Shown piece after piece: positions 50,898-59,176 of a stretch of DNA of 64,000 nucleotides. This stretch comes from DAITQM01 sp036832975. Lineage in GTDB: Bacteria > Pseudomonadota > Gammaproteobacteria > Xanthomonadales > Wenzhouxiangellaceae. The stretch covers positions 62,001 to 126,000 of the forward strand of contig DAITQM010000003.1 in the NCBI GenBank assembly GCA_036832975.1. Direction: 5' to 3'. Numbering within the stretch: the stretch's first letter is position 1; each line of letters opens with the position of its first letter. A program made the position numbers and the translations under genes. Below the pieces are notes generated by a model. That model was not told where the DNA came from. It ran no database searches and saw only the letters and a program-made list of their open reading frames with translations.

Positions 50898-51707
50898 ATG
50901 CTGAAGAAGACCAGAACAAACGGTTCGCCCAAAGCGTCGCCCGCCCCCACCCCGCGCGACCGCCAGTTGCGTTCCCGGGTCCGCCTGCTGGGCGATATCC
51001 TGGGGCGTTTGCTGCGCGAGCACGCCGGCAGGCAGGTGTTTTCCGCCGTGGAGACGCTAAGAAAAGGCCATATCAGCCTGCGCAAGCAGGATAATCCTCG
51101 CAAGCGCCGCCGTCTGGCCCGGCTGCTCGAGTCGCTGGACCCGTCCAGCCTGGTGCACGTGGTTCGCGCGTTCAGCATTTATTTCAGTCTGGTCAACGTG
51201 GCCGAGGAGGCTTACCAGCACCGACAGCGCCGGCGCGAACTCAGCCGGCACGGGCCCACCTGGACCGGCTCGTTCGGGCGCGTGCTGCAGGAACTGCACG
51301 ATCAGGGCATGAGCGCCGAGCAGATGCAGACGCTGCTTGACCATCTGCGCTACAGCCCCGTGCTGACCGCTCACCCCACCGAATCGAAGCGGCGCACCAT
51401 TATGGACGCTTTGCGGCGGATTTTCGTGGTCAGCGAGCAACTCGACGCCACCCGCCTGAACCAGGTCCAGCGCGAGGAAGTGGTCCGTCAACTCGAACGT
51501 GAAATCCAGGTGCTGCTTAAAACGGACGAAGTCCGGGTGCAGAAACTGACGGTGCTCGACGAGGTGCAAAACGGGCTTTATTACTTCCGCGAGAGCCTGT
51601 TCAAGGCCGTTCCGCAAACCTATCGCAACATGGAACGCTATCTTCAGTTGCTTTACGGGCCCGGGACCATAAAGGTCCCCAGTTATATCCGCTTCGGTTG
51701 CGTATAG
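50898..51707 (+). pseudogene. ppc: Phosphoenolpyruvate carboxylase, N-terminal fragment
   Basis: The first 267 or so residues of PEP carboxylase are present, including the catalytic His segment YSPVLTAHPTESKRRT. The gene is cut at the end of IS91 copy 2, whose GCGTATAG border supplies the stop codon TAG. The remaining 600 residues with the other active-site blocks are missing, so the enzyme cannot be functional. The start is placed at MLKKTRTNGSPK; a GTG/ATG 24 bases earlier is possible. Confidence 0.9.
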
Positions 51708-53450
51708 GAAGTATAAGCACCCTATTTCCTGATTTCCAGCGGTATCCGGGCGGTATCCGGAGCCGTGCCTGACCGGCCCCGGACCCTTTCCAAAACCCCA
51801 AGCACGCCGAATTCCGTCCGGTTCTGCCCTGTCGGCGGCAATCCAGCATCCCATGTACCCTCGTTTCTGCCGGCGCGGGCCGATCCAGCACGAGCGCCGC
51901 CGGGCCGCGCACGGATGGAGTGCGGCCTGAAATTGATTTCCTGCGGTTCAGTGAAGCAAGCCGACTGGCCCGGTCGGCGGCGCCCAGCTTTCCGGCCAGA
52001 GGCCGGGGAGATCCTTTTTGGCCAGGTGATTCAGGATTCGCTCGATGACCGGCGGGTCTTCGATACACGCGATGACCTTGACGGCCCCACCGCACTTTGG
52101 GCACCTGTCCACATCGACTTGGAATACGCGCTTGAGGCGTTGCGCCCAGCGCATCGCCGCCTGTCGCTCGGCCGGCGTCCGGTCCTCTTCTCGCGCCGGC
52201 GCGGTGGGCGTGGCGCTTCGGCCCCGGCGGGCCGGCGTGATCCGGGCGCGGTACGGGCTGTTGGGTGCGAACACCCCGTGGAACCGAGTGAGGTTCAGGC
52301 GCGGCGGGGGAACGAGCGCGGCCAGCCGCGCGATGAAGTCCAGCGGCTCGAAGATCACGTGCGTGGTGCCGTCGCGGTACGGCGTCTTCAGCGAGTAGCC
52401 GATGTCGCCGCGCGGGGTGAGGAACAGACGCTTTTCCGAGACCGGCGGGCGGCAGATGTAGCGGCACAGTCGCTCAAGTTTCTCGCGCTGGGAGGCCTTC
52501 ACGGCAACGCCGGCGTGGAGCGAAAAGCCGGCCACGTTGCCGGGCGCGTCGGTCGACTCGTCCTCCCAACCGTTGGGCAGCGTCTGCAGCGTAAAGACCT
52601 TGCGCCCACGGTGTGGGCCGACGGCGATTCGATAGGTGATGGAATGCCCAGCCAGATCCGGCATCGGGTCGTCGGGGTCGAGCGCTTCGCCCAGGTCGAG
52701 TTGCTCGGTGTCGCGCTCCAGCAAGCCTTCGCGTTCGAGCAGCCGCCCGACCCGGCGGGCGATGGTGTGGGCCAGTTGCGTCAATTGGGCCGATGTTGGT
52801 GCGCGCACCCACTGGAAGCGCAAGCGGATGCCGTCGGACGCTACTTCATAGACCCCATCCAGCAACAACATGTGGAAGTGGATGTTCAGGTTCAGCGCCG
52901 AGCCGAAGCGCTGGATCAGCGTGACCGCGCCGGTGCGGGCGGCCTGTTGCGTATGCCCGGCCTGACGGATCAGGTGGGCGGCGATGACGCGGTAGACGAT
53001 GCCGAGCACACGGCTGATCAGCGCCGGGTTGGTCGCGAGCAGAAATCGCATCGGAAACGGAAGACTCAAGACCCATTGCCGGATCGGTCGCTCGGGCAAT
53101 ACTTGGTCGACCAACCAGGCCGCCCCGTCAGCCATGCGCCGGGCGCCGCAACTGGGGCAAAAGCCGCGGCGCTTGCAGCTGAACGCGAGCAAATGCTCGG
53201 CGTGGCAGGTATCGCACCGCAGGCGCAGGAAGCCGTGCTCCAGTCGGCCGCATTGCAGATAACCATCGAATGCCTGTCGCACATGAGTGGGCAACTGTTT
53301 ACCGGCCTCGGCCAGGTGTTCGACAAAGGCCGGGTAGTGGCACTCGACGAGCTGATAGAGCAGCGTCTGCTCGGGCCGGTGGCGCTGGTAGCGGCTCGTC
53401 GCTGGACTTGCAGCGGCAGATCTTGGCGCGGCTTGCGGGGGCACGTTCGA
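51700..53450 (-). mobile_element. IS91-family element, copy 2 (full length, about 1.75 kb)
   Basis: This is the only complete copy in the window. It has one transposase gene and a 248-bp non-coding end that contains a GGTATCCGG direct repeat. There are no terminal inverted repeats, as expected for IS91. The right end interrupts ppc and the left end interrupts grpB. No target duplication is expected for this family. Confidence 0.85.
51948..53444 (-). CDS. IS91-family transposase (HUH, rolling-circle type)
   Basis: The roughly 498-residue protein begins, as far as can be judged, at a GTG (VPPQAAPRS). It has the N-terminal zinc finger (RLRCDTCHAEHLLAF and CPSCGARRM), the HUH motif in LNIHFHMLLLDGVY, and the tyrosine region LERLCRYICRPP. 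A C-terminal zinc ribbon (RCPKCGGAVKV) follows. The reading frame stays open into the broken grpB gene upstream, so a fused product could also be made. Confidence 0.92.
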   Translation of the reverse strand: MPPQAAPRSAAASPATSRYQRHRPEQTLLYQLVECHYPAFVEHLAEAGKQLPTHVRQAFDGYLQCGRLEHGFLRLRCDTCHAEHLLAFSCKRRGFCPSCGARRMADGAAWLVDQVLPERPIRQWVLSLPFPMRFLLATNPALISRVLGIVYRVIAAHLIRQAGHTQQAARTGAVTLIQRFGSALNLNIHFHMLLLDGVYEVASDGIRLRFQWVRAPTSAQLTQLAHTIARRVGRLLEREGLLERDTEQLDLGEALDPDDPMPDLAGHSITYRIAVGPHRGRKVFTLQTLPNGWEDESTDAPGNVAGFSLHAGVAVKASQREKLERLCRYICRPPVSEKRLFLTPRGDIGYSLKTPYRDGTTHVIFEPLDFIARLAALVPPPRLNLTRFHGVFAPNSPYRARITPARRGRSATPTAPAREEDRTPAERQAAMRWAQRLKRVFQVDVDRCPKCGGAVKVIACIEDPPVIERILNHLAKKDLPGLWPESWAPPTGPVGLLH

Positions 53451-53882
53451 GGCTAAGCGCTCCTTCTCACGCGCATACTCGCTGGCGAGCTCTGAACGTG
53501 CGCGCAGGAGGTCGCGAAACGTCAACGTCGATCTCCAACCCTCGGATTGAACCTCGACCATGTGCACGTGATGCGTTCGCGGCTCACCCTTTACGAAATA
53601 GTGACGCCTCGGAATTCCGTTCTCACCGCGGTAATCGTAGCCGAGCCTCTGCATCGGTGCGACGCACACTTGAGCTTTCTCGAAGTCTTGCACGCCCACC
53701 ATGATGTCTAGTATTGGCTTTGCTGGAACGTGCGGAATCGATGTGCTGCCGACATGCTCGACGGCGACGATGTGTTGCCCAATAGCTGCGACGATTCGAT
53801 CCCGCTCGCTTGAAAAGGCTGCGGCCCAGGCGTCATGCGATCGAGCTAACGATACGTGACCGGATCTGAGGCCGAGGATCAC
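53451..53882 (-). pseudogene. GrpB-family nucleotidyltransferase-like protein, truncated by IS91
   Basis: About 144 residues match the GrpB/UPF0157 family, with VEHVGSTSIPHVPAKPILDI as its signature. The usual C-terminal 25-30 residues are replaced by the IS91 transposase in the same frame. The GTG start lies 18 bp after an attC site in the same orientation, so grpB looks like an integron gene cassette. GrpB-like genes are common in cassettes. Confidence 0.85.
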
Positions 53883-53899
53883 GAATGCGTTTCCGTGCC

Positions 53900-53955
53900 G
53901 CCTAACGCCCGAGTTAAGCCGCGCCGAAGGCGTCGGCTTGAATGATTAGTTAGGC
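53900..53955 (-). repeat. Integron attC recombination site
   Basis: On the minus strand the site starts with R-box GCCTAAC and ends with GTTAGGC, matching RYYYAAC and GTTRRRY. Inside are the paired inner boxes TTCAAGCCGACGCC and GGCGCGGCTTAACTC, which closely resemble attC sites of aadA-type cassettes. It is 56 bp long. Its orientation matches the genes on both sides: the membrane gene ends 32 bp before it and grpB starts 18 bp after it. No integrase gene is in the window. Confidence 0.88.
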
Positions 53956-53986
53956 CTCAGTACCTATCTCCCCGACCGGTCATTCT

Positions 53987-54337
53987 CTATCTGACAAAGC
54001 TTTCGACAGTCCTTACCACTGCCCAACCAACCGTGCCAAGTAGAACCGAGTAGATCGGTGAAAACAGGAAAAGCAGTCCCGCTGTGGATGATCCCGTCTG
54101 TGTCCCGACCCAGTCGAAGACCCAGGCAGCGTGTGTCAAAGCGATAGCGAGTGCCGTGACACCGGCAAAGGTGACAACGCTCCATGACGGTCGCCCTGCA
54201 CCGGTTCCTCGCAGGATCGCCAGCGTGGCGACTGCCAACGGCATCAGATTCCACAGAGCGATCCAGTTGCGTCCTTCCGCGTAGAGTACCAACAGGCCGC
54301 TACCGGCAATCAGCGTTGCACCCAGAATCCGGATCAT
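53987..54337 (-). CDS. Small membrane protein, unknown function (last of four-gene operon)
   Basis: This 116-residue protein has three or four hydrophobic helices (MIRILGATLIAGSGLLVLYA, LMPLAVATLAIL, and later FAGVTALAIALTHAAWVF and LLFLFSPIYSVLLGTVGWAV). No known family was recognised. The start overlaps the preceding gene by 4 nt, and the stop lies just before the attC site, so it closes a cassette. Confidence 0.65.
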   Translation of the reverse strand: MIRILGATLIAGSGLLVLYAEGRNWIALWNLMPLAVATLAILRGTGAGRPSWSVVTFAGVTALAIALTHAAWVFDWVGTQTGSSTAGLLFLFSPIYSVLLGTVGWAVVRTVESFVR

Positions 54338-54573
54338 GGGCGACTATCTCTCTTGCCTCGTTGCTCGGAAGCGAGCCGATGAACACCGAAGCCTGCCAGC
54401 AGCGGCAGCCCCAGAGCGACGGCTACGAGCACCAGCCGGTCGCTCCATTCCGACACATAGGGAACGGACCGACCATGGCCGATCAGCGAGATGCCCACGA
54501 AGAAAGCCGGCGGCAGGCAGGTGAGAAATGCCGGTATCGCGCGGAGCCATGCCCGTTCTTGCCTTGCAATCAT
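54334..54573 (-). CDS. Small membrane protein, unknown function (third of four-gene operon)
   Basis: The 79-residue protein has two hydrophobic helices (IPAFLTCLPPAFFVGISLI and LVLVAVALGLPLLAGFGVH) and a basic C-terminus. Its ATG overlaps the previous stop codon by one base and its end overlaps the next gene by 4 nt. No family was recognised; tight coupling on both sides is the main support that it is real. Confidence 0.6.
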   Translation of the reverse strand: MIARQERAWLRAIPAFLTCLPPAFFVGISLIGHGRSVPYVSEWSDRLVLVAVALGLPLLAGFGVHRLASEQRGKRDSRP

Positions 54574-54815
54574 CACACCCAACCCGCAAGAAAGCTCATC
54601 ACCGAGTCCATGCTCGCGGCCAGAGCCTCGTGCGCCGACAATCCCTTGCGAAGGTGATGAACGAACACCGGCACGCCGATCAGCACCAGGAAAACCGCTT
54701 CGAGAACGAGAAATACGATGCCTTGGCTTATCCAGTCTTCGACCCAGGGATTGAAGATGCAAAAGAGCGCTATGATGTTGGACAACAATGCGACCAGCAA
54801 TACACCTTTCTTCAT
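54573..54815 (-). CDS. Small membrane protein, unknown function (second of four-gene operon)
   Basis: The 80-residue protein starts MKKGVLLVALLSNIIALF and has two hydrophobic helices separated by NPWVEDWISQ. The C-terminal HHLRKGLSAHEALAASMD looks amphipathic. The start overlaps the upstream gene by 4 nt. No family was recognised. Confidence 0.6.
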   Translation of the reverse strand: MKKGVLLVALLSNIIALFCIFNPWVEDWISQGIVFLVLEAVFLVLIGVPVFVHHLRKGLSAHEALAASMDSVMSFLAGWV

Positions 54816-55312
54816 CCGGTAACACCTCTTTTCCGGCGTGAAGCCCACCACACCGTGAGTAGTGCCGCGAGTGGCGCGAGCGCCGCGGCGTGCAATAACC
54901 CGCCCGCCCATACCCAGATATGGAACTGCCCCTGCGGGTCCGTGGCCGGATCATAAAGGAGGTAACCGATCACAACCGTGCCGATAGTAATGGCCACAAA
55001 CAGCACCGTACCATGAACCAGGATGCGGATCAGGGTAACGGCCACTGACGCGACTGGCCGCAAGCGCAGGAAATCGGGCCGGTGATGCAACAGCCAGATG
55101 GCTGCCAAGAGGCCCGATAAAACCGGCAACGGCCAATCGACAGCCGCCTCGAACAGGTGGTGCATTGCCACGCCTTCGGAAAAAGGATTCAGCCGTTGTA
55201 GCCGGTCCACCTCCTCGGCAAAGAGCAAAAGTAGCGACCATGCCGCGGCCGGCGGCAACAGTGCCCGGAGAATACGCTCCTTCAGAAGAAGGCTGAATCG
55301 TGAGTCGGGCAT
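54812..55312 (-). CDS. Membrane protein, unknown function (first of four-gene operon)
   Basis: This 166-residue protein has about four hydrophobic helices: near residues 20-32, 59-76, 92-115 and 139-155. The acidic EEVDRLQRLNPFSEG loop separates the first two. It is the first gene of a translationally coupled set of four. Its upstream region is cut 50 bp away by the end of IS91 copy 3, so the native promoter or preceding attC has probably been lost. Confidence 0.62.
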   Translation of the reverse strand: MPDSRFSLLLKERILRALLPPAAAWSLLLLFAEEVDRLQRLNPFSEGVAMHHLFEAAVDWPLPVLSGLLAAIWLLHHRPDFLRLRPVASVAVTLIRILVHGTVLFVAITIGTVVIGYLLYDPATDPQGQFHIWVWAGGLLHAAALAPLAALLTVWWASRRKRGVTG

Positions 55313-55362
55313 TTCGCTATACCACCGCCAGCGATCAAAATACCGTGTATCCCAATATCTTC

Positions 55363-56214
55363 GCGTATAGGAAGTATAAGCACCCTATTTCCTGATTTCC
55401 AGCGGTATCCGGGCGGTATCCGGAGCCGTGCCTGACCGGCCCCGGACCCTTTCCAAAACCCCAAGCACGCCGAATTCCGTCCGGTTCTGCCCTGTCGGCG
55501 GCAATCCAGCATCCCATGTACCCTCGTTTCTGCCGGCGCGGGCCGATCCAGCACGAGCGCCGCCGGGCCGCGCACGGATGGAGTGCGGCCTGAAATTGAT
55601 TTCCTGCGGTTCAGTGAAGCAAGCCGACTGGCCCGGTCGGCGGCGCCCAGCTTTCCGGCCAGAGGCCGGGGAGATCCTTTTTGGCCAGGTGATTCAGGAT
55701 TCGCTCGATGACCGGCGGGTCTTCGATACACGCGATGACCTTGACGGCCCCACCGCACTTTGGGCACCTGTCCACATCGACTTGGAATACGCGCTTGAGG
55801 CGTTGCGCCCAGCGCATCGCCGCCTGTCGCTCGGCCGGCGTCCGGTCCTCTTCTCGCGCCGGCGCGGTGGGCGTGGCGCTTCGGCCCCGGCGGGCCGGCG
55901 TGATCCGGGCGCGGTACGGGCTGTTGGGTGCGAACACCCCGTGGAACCGAGTGAGGTTCAGGCGCGGCGGGGGAACGAGCGCGGCCAGCCGCGCGATGAA
56001 GTCCAGCGGCTCGAAGATCACGTGCGTGGTGCCGTCGCGGTACGGCGTCTTCAGCGAGTAGCCGATGTCGCCGCGCGGGGTGAGGAACAGACGCTTTTCC
56101 GAGACCGGCGGGCGGCAGATGTAGCGGCACAGTCGCTCAAGTTTCTCGCGCTGGGAGGCCTTCACGGCAACGCCGGCGTGGAGCGAAAAGCCGGCCACGT
56201 TGCCGGGCGCGTCG
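55363..56214 (-). mobile_element. IS91-family element, copy 3, truncated at transposase 5' side
   Basis: The copy is nearly identical to copy 2 from the shared GCGTATAGGAAG end up to a sharp break after GCGCGTCG. Beyond the break is a foreign gene fragment. Confidence 0.88.
55611..56214 (-). pseudogene. IS91 transposase, C-terminal fragment (copy 3)
   Basis: About 200 codons remain, from APGNVAGFSLHAGVAVKAS to the normal C-terminus. The tyrosine region is kept but the zinc finger and HUH motif are absent, so it cannot transpose alone. Confidence 0.88.
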
Positions 56215-56658
56215 TCCGGCCCGTCCTGAAAAACGGTAGGCGATGGTCTGGTCGGCACTCGGGGCGCGTGGGCCGCTGACACCCATCGCGCCGGCACGGT
56301 CGATCAGCCACAGCTCGTTGCCGTCGAACACCGCGCCGCTCAATTGGCCGTCGATCCGGTTCAGCTGCACCCACGTGCCCTGGGCGCCTTCGATGGTGCC
56401 GCGCATGAAGCGGTCGCCGCGCCGGGTGAATTCGGCGCGGCTCGACAGTGTCACCCGTTCCAGGAGTGCGCGGTTGTCCTCGAGGCGGAGTTCGTGGCGT
56501 TTGCCGCCCAGCGTCAGCGTCCAGGTCGCAATTCCGAGCCCGCGCGGCTGCCAGGCATCGACGGTCTGGAAATCCCGAACCAGCGGCCGTGCCGGTTGGG
56601 CGCTCAGCTCAGGCGCGAAGGCCAGGAGTGCAAGCAGGACGAACAGGGTCTGGCGCAT
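56215..56658 (-). pseudogene. Secreted protein fragment resembling an M12B-type metallopeptidase propeptide
   Basis: A signal peptide (LFVLLALLAFAPELSAQ) is followed by a beta-rich region with GTIEGAQGTWVQLNRIDGQL and AVFDGNELWLIDR. This pattern recalls the N-terminal prodomain of bacterial reprolysin-like zinc peptidases. The gene is cut after about 148 codons by IS91 copy 3, so the expected catalytic HExxH domain is lost. The family call is tentative. Confidence 0.6.
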
Positions 56659-56814
56659 GGTCGAATGAATCCGTGCGAAGAGAACAAGGTTTCAAGTCTA
56701 TGCTGGATCGAGTGTGAAATTCTGAGCGCCTGTTCACGTTTCGGGCGCGCGCCGGGCCGATTTCATGAACGCGTAAAATAGTCGGTCGTTGCCGAACCCC
56801 GGGGAGCCGTGCCG

Positions 56815-57675
56815 ATGCCGGTCCGCATGATTCACGAACTGCCGAGCGTCGCGCAGTTCTATTTCGACGCGCTGGGTCCGCGCCAGCCGCTGGTCATCCG
56901 CCTCGGCGAGCTGGATGCGAAACTCGACTGGAATACCGCGCGCTGGGATGCCGATTACCTGGCCCACAAGGCCGGCTCGCAGAACGTGCGCGTGCTGCAG
57001 CGGGTCGACCCCAACGGCAACTACCAACCGGAAAACACCCGCTACGAGCCGATGATGTTCCGGCGCTTCATCGACCAGTGCCTGCGCGTGTCCGGCGGCA
57101 CCGACGAGCTGTATCTGAACCTGCAGCACGATCGCATCCTGGAGCCGCCGCTGCTGCAGCTTCTCGGCGATTTCAGGATCCCGGAGTTCTACCGTGAGCT
57201 TCCGCTACGCTCGATCAATGTCTGGATCGGCAACAGCCGGAACCGCATCACCACACCGATGCACCACGATTTCAATGAAAACCTGTACGTGATCGTGCGC
57301 GGCCGCAAGCGGTTCACGTTGTTTCCGCCCGATTGCGTGCGCAATCTGTATCCGCGCGGCGAGGTCACCGGTATCGATGAAATCGGCATGGTCAGCTACA
57401 AGGATCTGCGCCAGACGTTCATGCCGCACCTGTCTCGGGTCGATGTCGACGCGCCGGACCTGGAGCGGTTTCCGGCCTATCGAGAAGTCATGGACCGCAG
57501 GACCGAGCTGGAATTGCAGGCCGGCGATCTGTTCTACCTGCCAAGCTGCTGGCTGCACCAGGTGCACTCGCTGACCGGCGAGCATATTGCCTTGAGCTTT
57601 TTCGCCCACCCGCCGGAGCCGGTGCACATCGACACGATCATGCGCCACCGAGAGGCGGCGCGCCCGGCGTCCTGA
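56815..57675 (+). CDS. JmjC/cupin_8-type Fe(II)/2-oxoglutarate oxygenase
   Basis: The 286-residue protein has the double-stranded beta-helix of cupin-like hydroxylases. The iron ligands are probably in MHHDFNENLYV (HxD) and the distal His in WLHQVHSL. RKRFTLFPPDCVRNLYP is typical of the family. Known relatives hydroxylate ribosomal proteins or other proteins, but the substrate here is unknown. GGGGAG eight bases upstream supports the ATG at 56815. Confidence 0.85.
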   Translation: MPVRMIHELPSVAQFYFDALGPRQPLVIRLGELDAKLDWNTARWDADYLAHKAGSQNVRVLQRVDPNGNYQPENTRYEPMMFRRFIDQCLRVSGGTDELYLNLQHDRILEPPLLQLLGDFRIPEFYRELPLRSINVWIGNSRNRITTPMHHDFNENLYVIVRGRKRFTLFPPDCVRNLYPRGEVTGIDEIGMVSYKDLRQTFMPHLSRVDVDAPDLERFPAYREVMDRRTELELQAGDLFYLPSCWLHQVHSLTGEHIALSFFAHPPEPVHIDTIMRHREAARPAS

Positions 57676-58201
57676 TCAGCCGGGAAAATCCTGTCCCCAG
57701 GCGTCCCGGTAGCGTTCGCGAACCGTGGCCGGGCCGATATCGAAACCCTGCGGCGCGGCGTGCGCGATCTTGATCGAGCCCATCAGCGAACCCAGCCGGG
57801 CTGAGTCGAGCGCCGACCAGCCCCGGTCCAGGCCGAACAGGAAGCCGGCGCGGAATGCGTCGCCGCAACCGGTGGGATCGGCGATGCGTTCGGGTTTGAC
57901 CGCCGGAACGCGCTCCTCGCCGTCGTGGGTGACCAGCTCGGCACCTTCGCCGCCGTGGGTGATGACCAGCCCGCTCTTGAGCGCCGAGAGCATGTTGCCG
58001 CGGTTCCAGCCGGTCTTGCGCGATACCATTTCCCACTCGTAGGAATTGACCGTCAGCCAGTCGGCATCGGCGATCAGGGTCTTGAGCTCGTCGCCGGAAA
58101 ACAGCGGCAGGCCCTGGCCCGGATCGAACACGTGGCGGATTCCCGCGGCCTTGAACTGGTCCGAATGGTCGAGCATGGCCTGCTTGCCGTCGGGCGAGAC
58201 G
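57676..58201 (-). pseudogene. PfkB-family carbohydrate (adenosine-type) kinase, C-terminal fragment
   Basis: The C-terminal 170 residues of a ribokinase-like kinase are present. The anion-hole and catalytic base motif is ADPTGCGDAFRAGF, and LVITHGGEGAELV is the nucleotide-binding strand region. The N-terminal sugar-binding half was removed at the end of IS91 copy 4. The reading frame continues in phase into the IS end, giving an open frame of 226 codons. Confidence 0.85.
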
Positions 58202-58896
58202 GCGTATAGGAAGTATAAGCACCCTATTTCCTGATTTCCAGAGGTATCCGGGCGGTATCCGGAGCCGTGCCTGACCGGCCCCGGACCCTTTCCAAAACCC
58301 CAAGCACGCCGAATTCCGTCCGGTTCTGCCCTGTCGGCGGCAATCCAGCATCCCATGTACCCTCGTTTCTGCCGGCGCGGGCCGATCCAGCACGAGCGCC
58401 GCCGGGCCGCGCACGGATGGAGTGCGGCCTGAAATTGATTTCCTGCGGTTCAGTGAAGCAAGCCGACTGGCCCGGTCGGCGGCGCCCAGCTTTCCGGCCA
58501 GAGGCCGGGGAGATCCTTTTTGGCCAGGTGATTCAGGATTCGCTCGATGACCGGCGGGTCTTCGATACACGCGATGACCTTGACGGCCCCACCGCACTTT
58601 GGGCACCTGTCCACATCGACTTGGAATACGCGCTTGAGGCGTTGCGCCCAGCGCATCGCCGCCTGTCGCTCGGCCGGCGTCCGGTCCTCTTCTCGCGCCG
58701 GCGCGGTGGGCGTGGCGCTTCGGCCCCGGCGGGCCGGCGTGATCCGGGCGCGGTACGGGCTGTTGGGTGCGAACACCCCGTGGAACCGAGTGAGGTTCAG
58801 GCGCGGCGGGGGAACGAGCGCGGCCAGCCGCGCGATGAAGTCCAGCGGCTCGAAGATCACGTGCGTGGTGCCGTCGCGGTACGGCGTCTTCAGCGA
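58202..58896 (-). mobile_element. IS91-family element, copy 4, truncated at transposase 5' side
   Basis: This is the shortest copy, about 695 bp, with the common GCGTATAGGAAG end and a break after GTCTTCAGCGA. It differs from copies 2 and 3 by only a base or two. Confidence 0.88.
58450..58896 (-). pseudogene. IS91 transposase, C-terminal fragment (copy 4)
   Basis: About 148 codons remain, beginning at SLKTPYRDGTTHVIFEPLDF and ending normally. Even the tyrosine region is lost. Confidence 0.88.
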
Positions 58897-59008
58897 TGCG
58901 GCGGCGCAGTTCAAGGGGTTCTTTGCACAACGGCTCGGTGTCGGCGGCTTTGCCGCTGAGGTAGTACATCAGACCGAGGTTGTTGAGCAAGGCCGCGGTC
59001 CAGTGCAC
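58897..59008 (-). pseudogene. TPR-repeat protein fragment
   Basis: The 37 or so codons include LLNNLGLMYYLSGKAADTEP followed by LCKEPLELRRRIA, matching the 42-residue kinesin-light-chain type TPR repeats. Both sides are broken, by IS91 copy 4 and by a dispersed repeat. Confidence 0.6.
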
Positions 59009-59167
59009 TCCGTCACAATATCAGTGACGGAGTGCATTAATCCGGGCCACGGATGGCCCGGCGAAATCAGGCGCTCCTTAGCGGCTGATTTCGGGAGCGC
59101 AGCGAAAGTCGCGCCTTTCGCAAGCGACGTTGAAAAACGCCAGGATGGCGTTTTTCAACGACCTGAG
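59005..59167. repeat. Dispersed hairpin repeat, copy D, with a different terminal hairpin
   Basis: From 59038 on this copy matches copy B. The first stem, however, is a perfect 13-bp pair TGCACTCCGTCAC / GTGACGGAGTGCA (59005-59017 with 59025-59037) instead of the usual GCAGGCTGTT stem. The sequence is different but a strong hairpin is kept in the same place. Confidence 0.8.
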
Positions 59168-59176
59168 ACACGGGTT

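Noticed and set aside
52045..52398. Plus-strand 117-codon frames seen in all IS91 copies
   Set aside because: They are antisense to the conserved part of the transposase and do not resemble any passenger gene.
51765..53456. Plus-strand open frames of 230-563 codons beginning MPDRPRTLSKTPS, repeated four times
   Set aside because: They are antisense to the IS91 transposase and recur only because the element is repeated. No protein-like motifs are present.
53845..53860. Second attC-like CTAAC motif inside grpB
   Set aside because: Only one box is present, without a partner or inner boxes.
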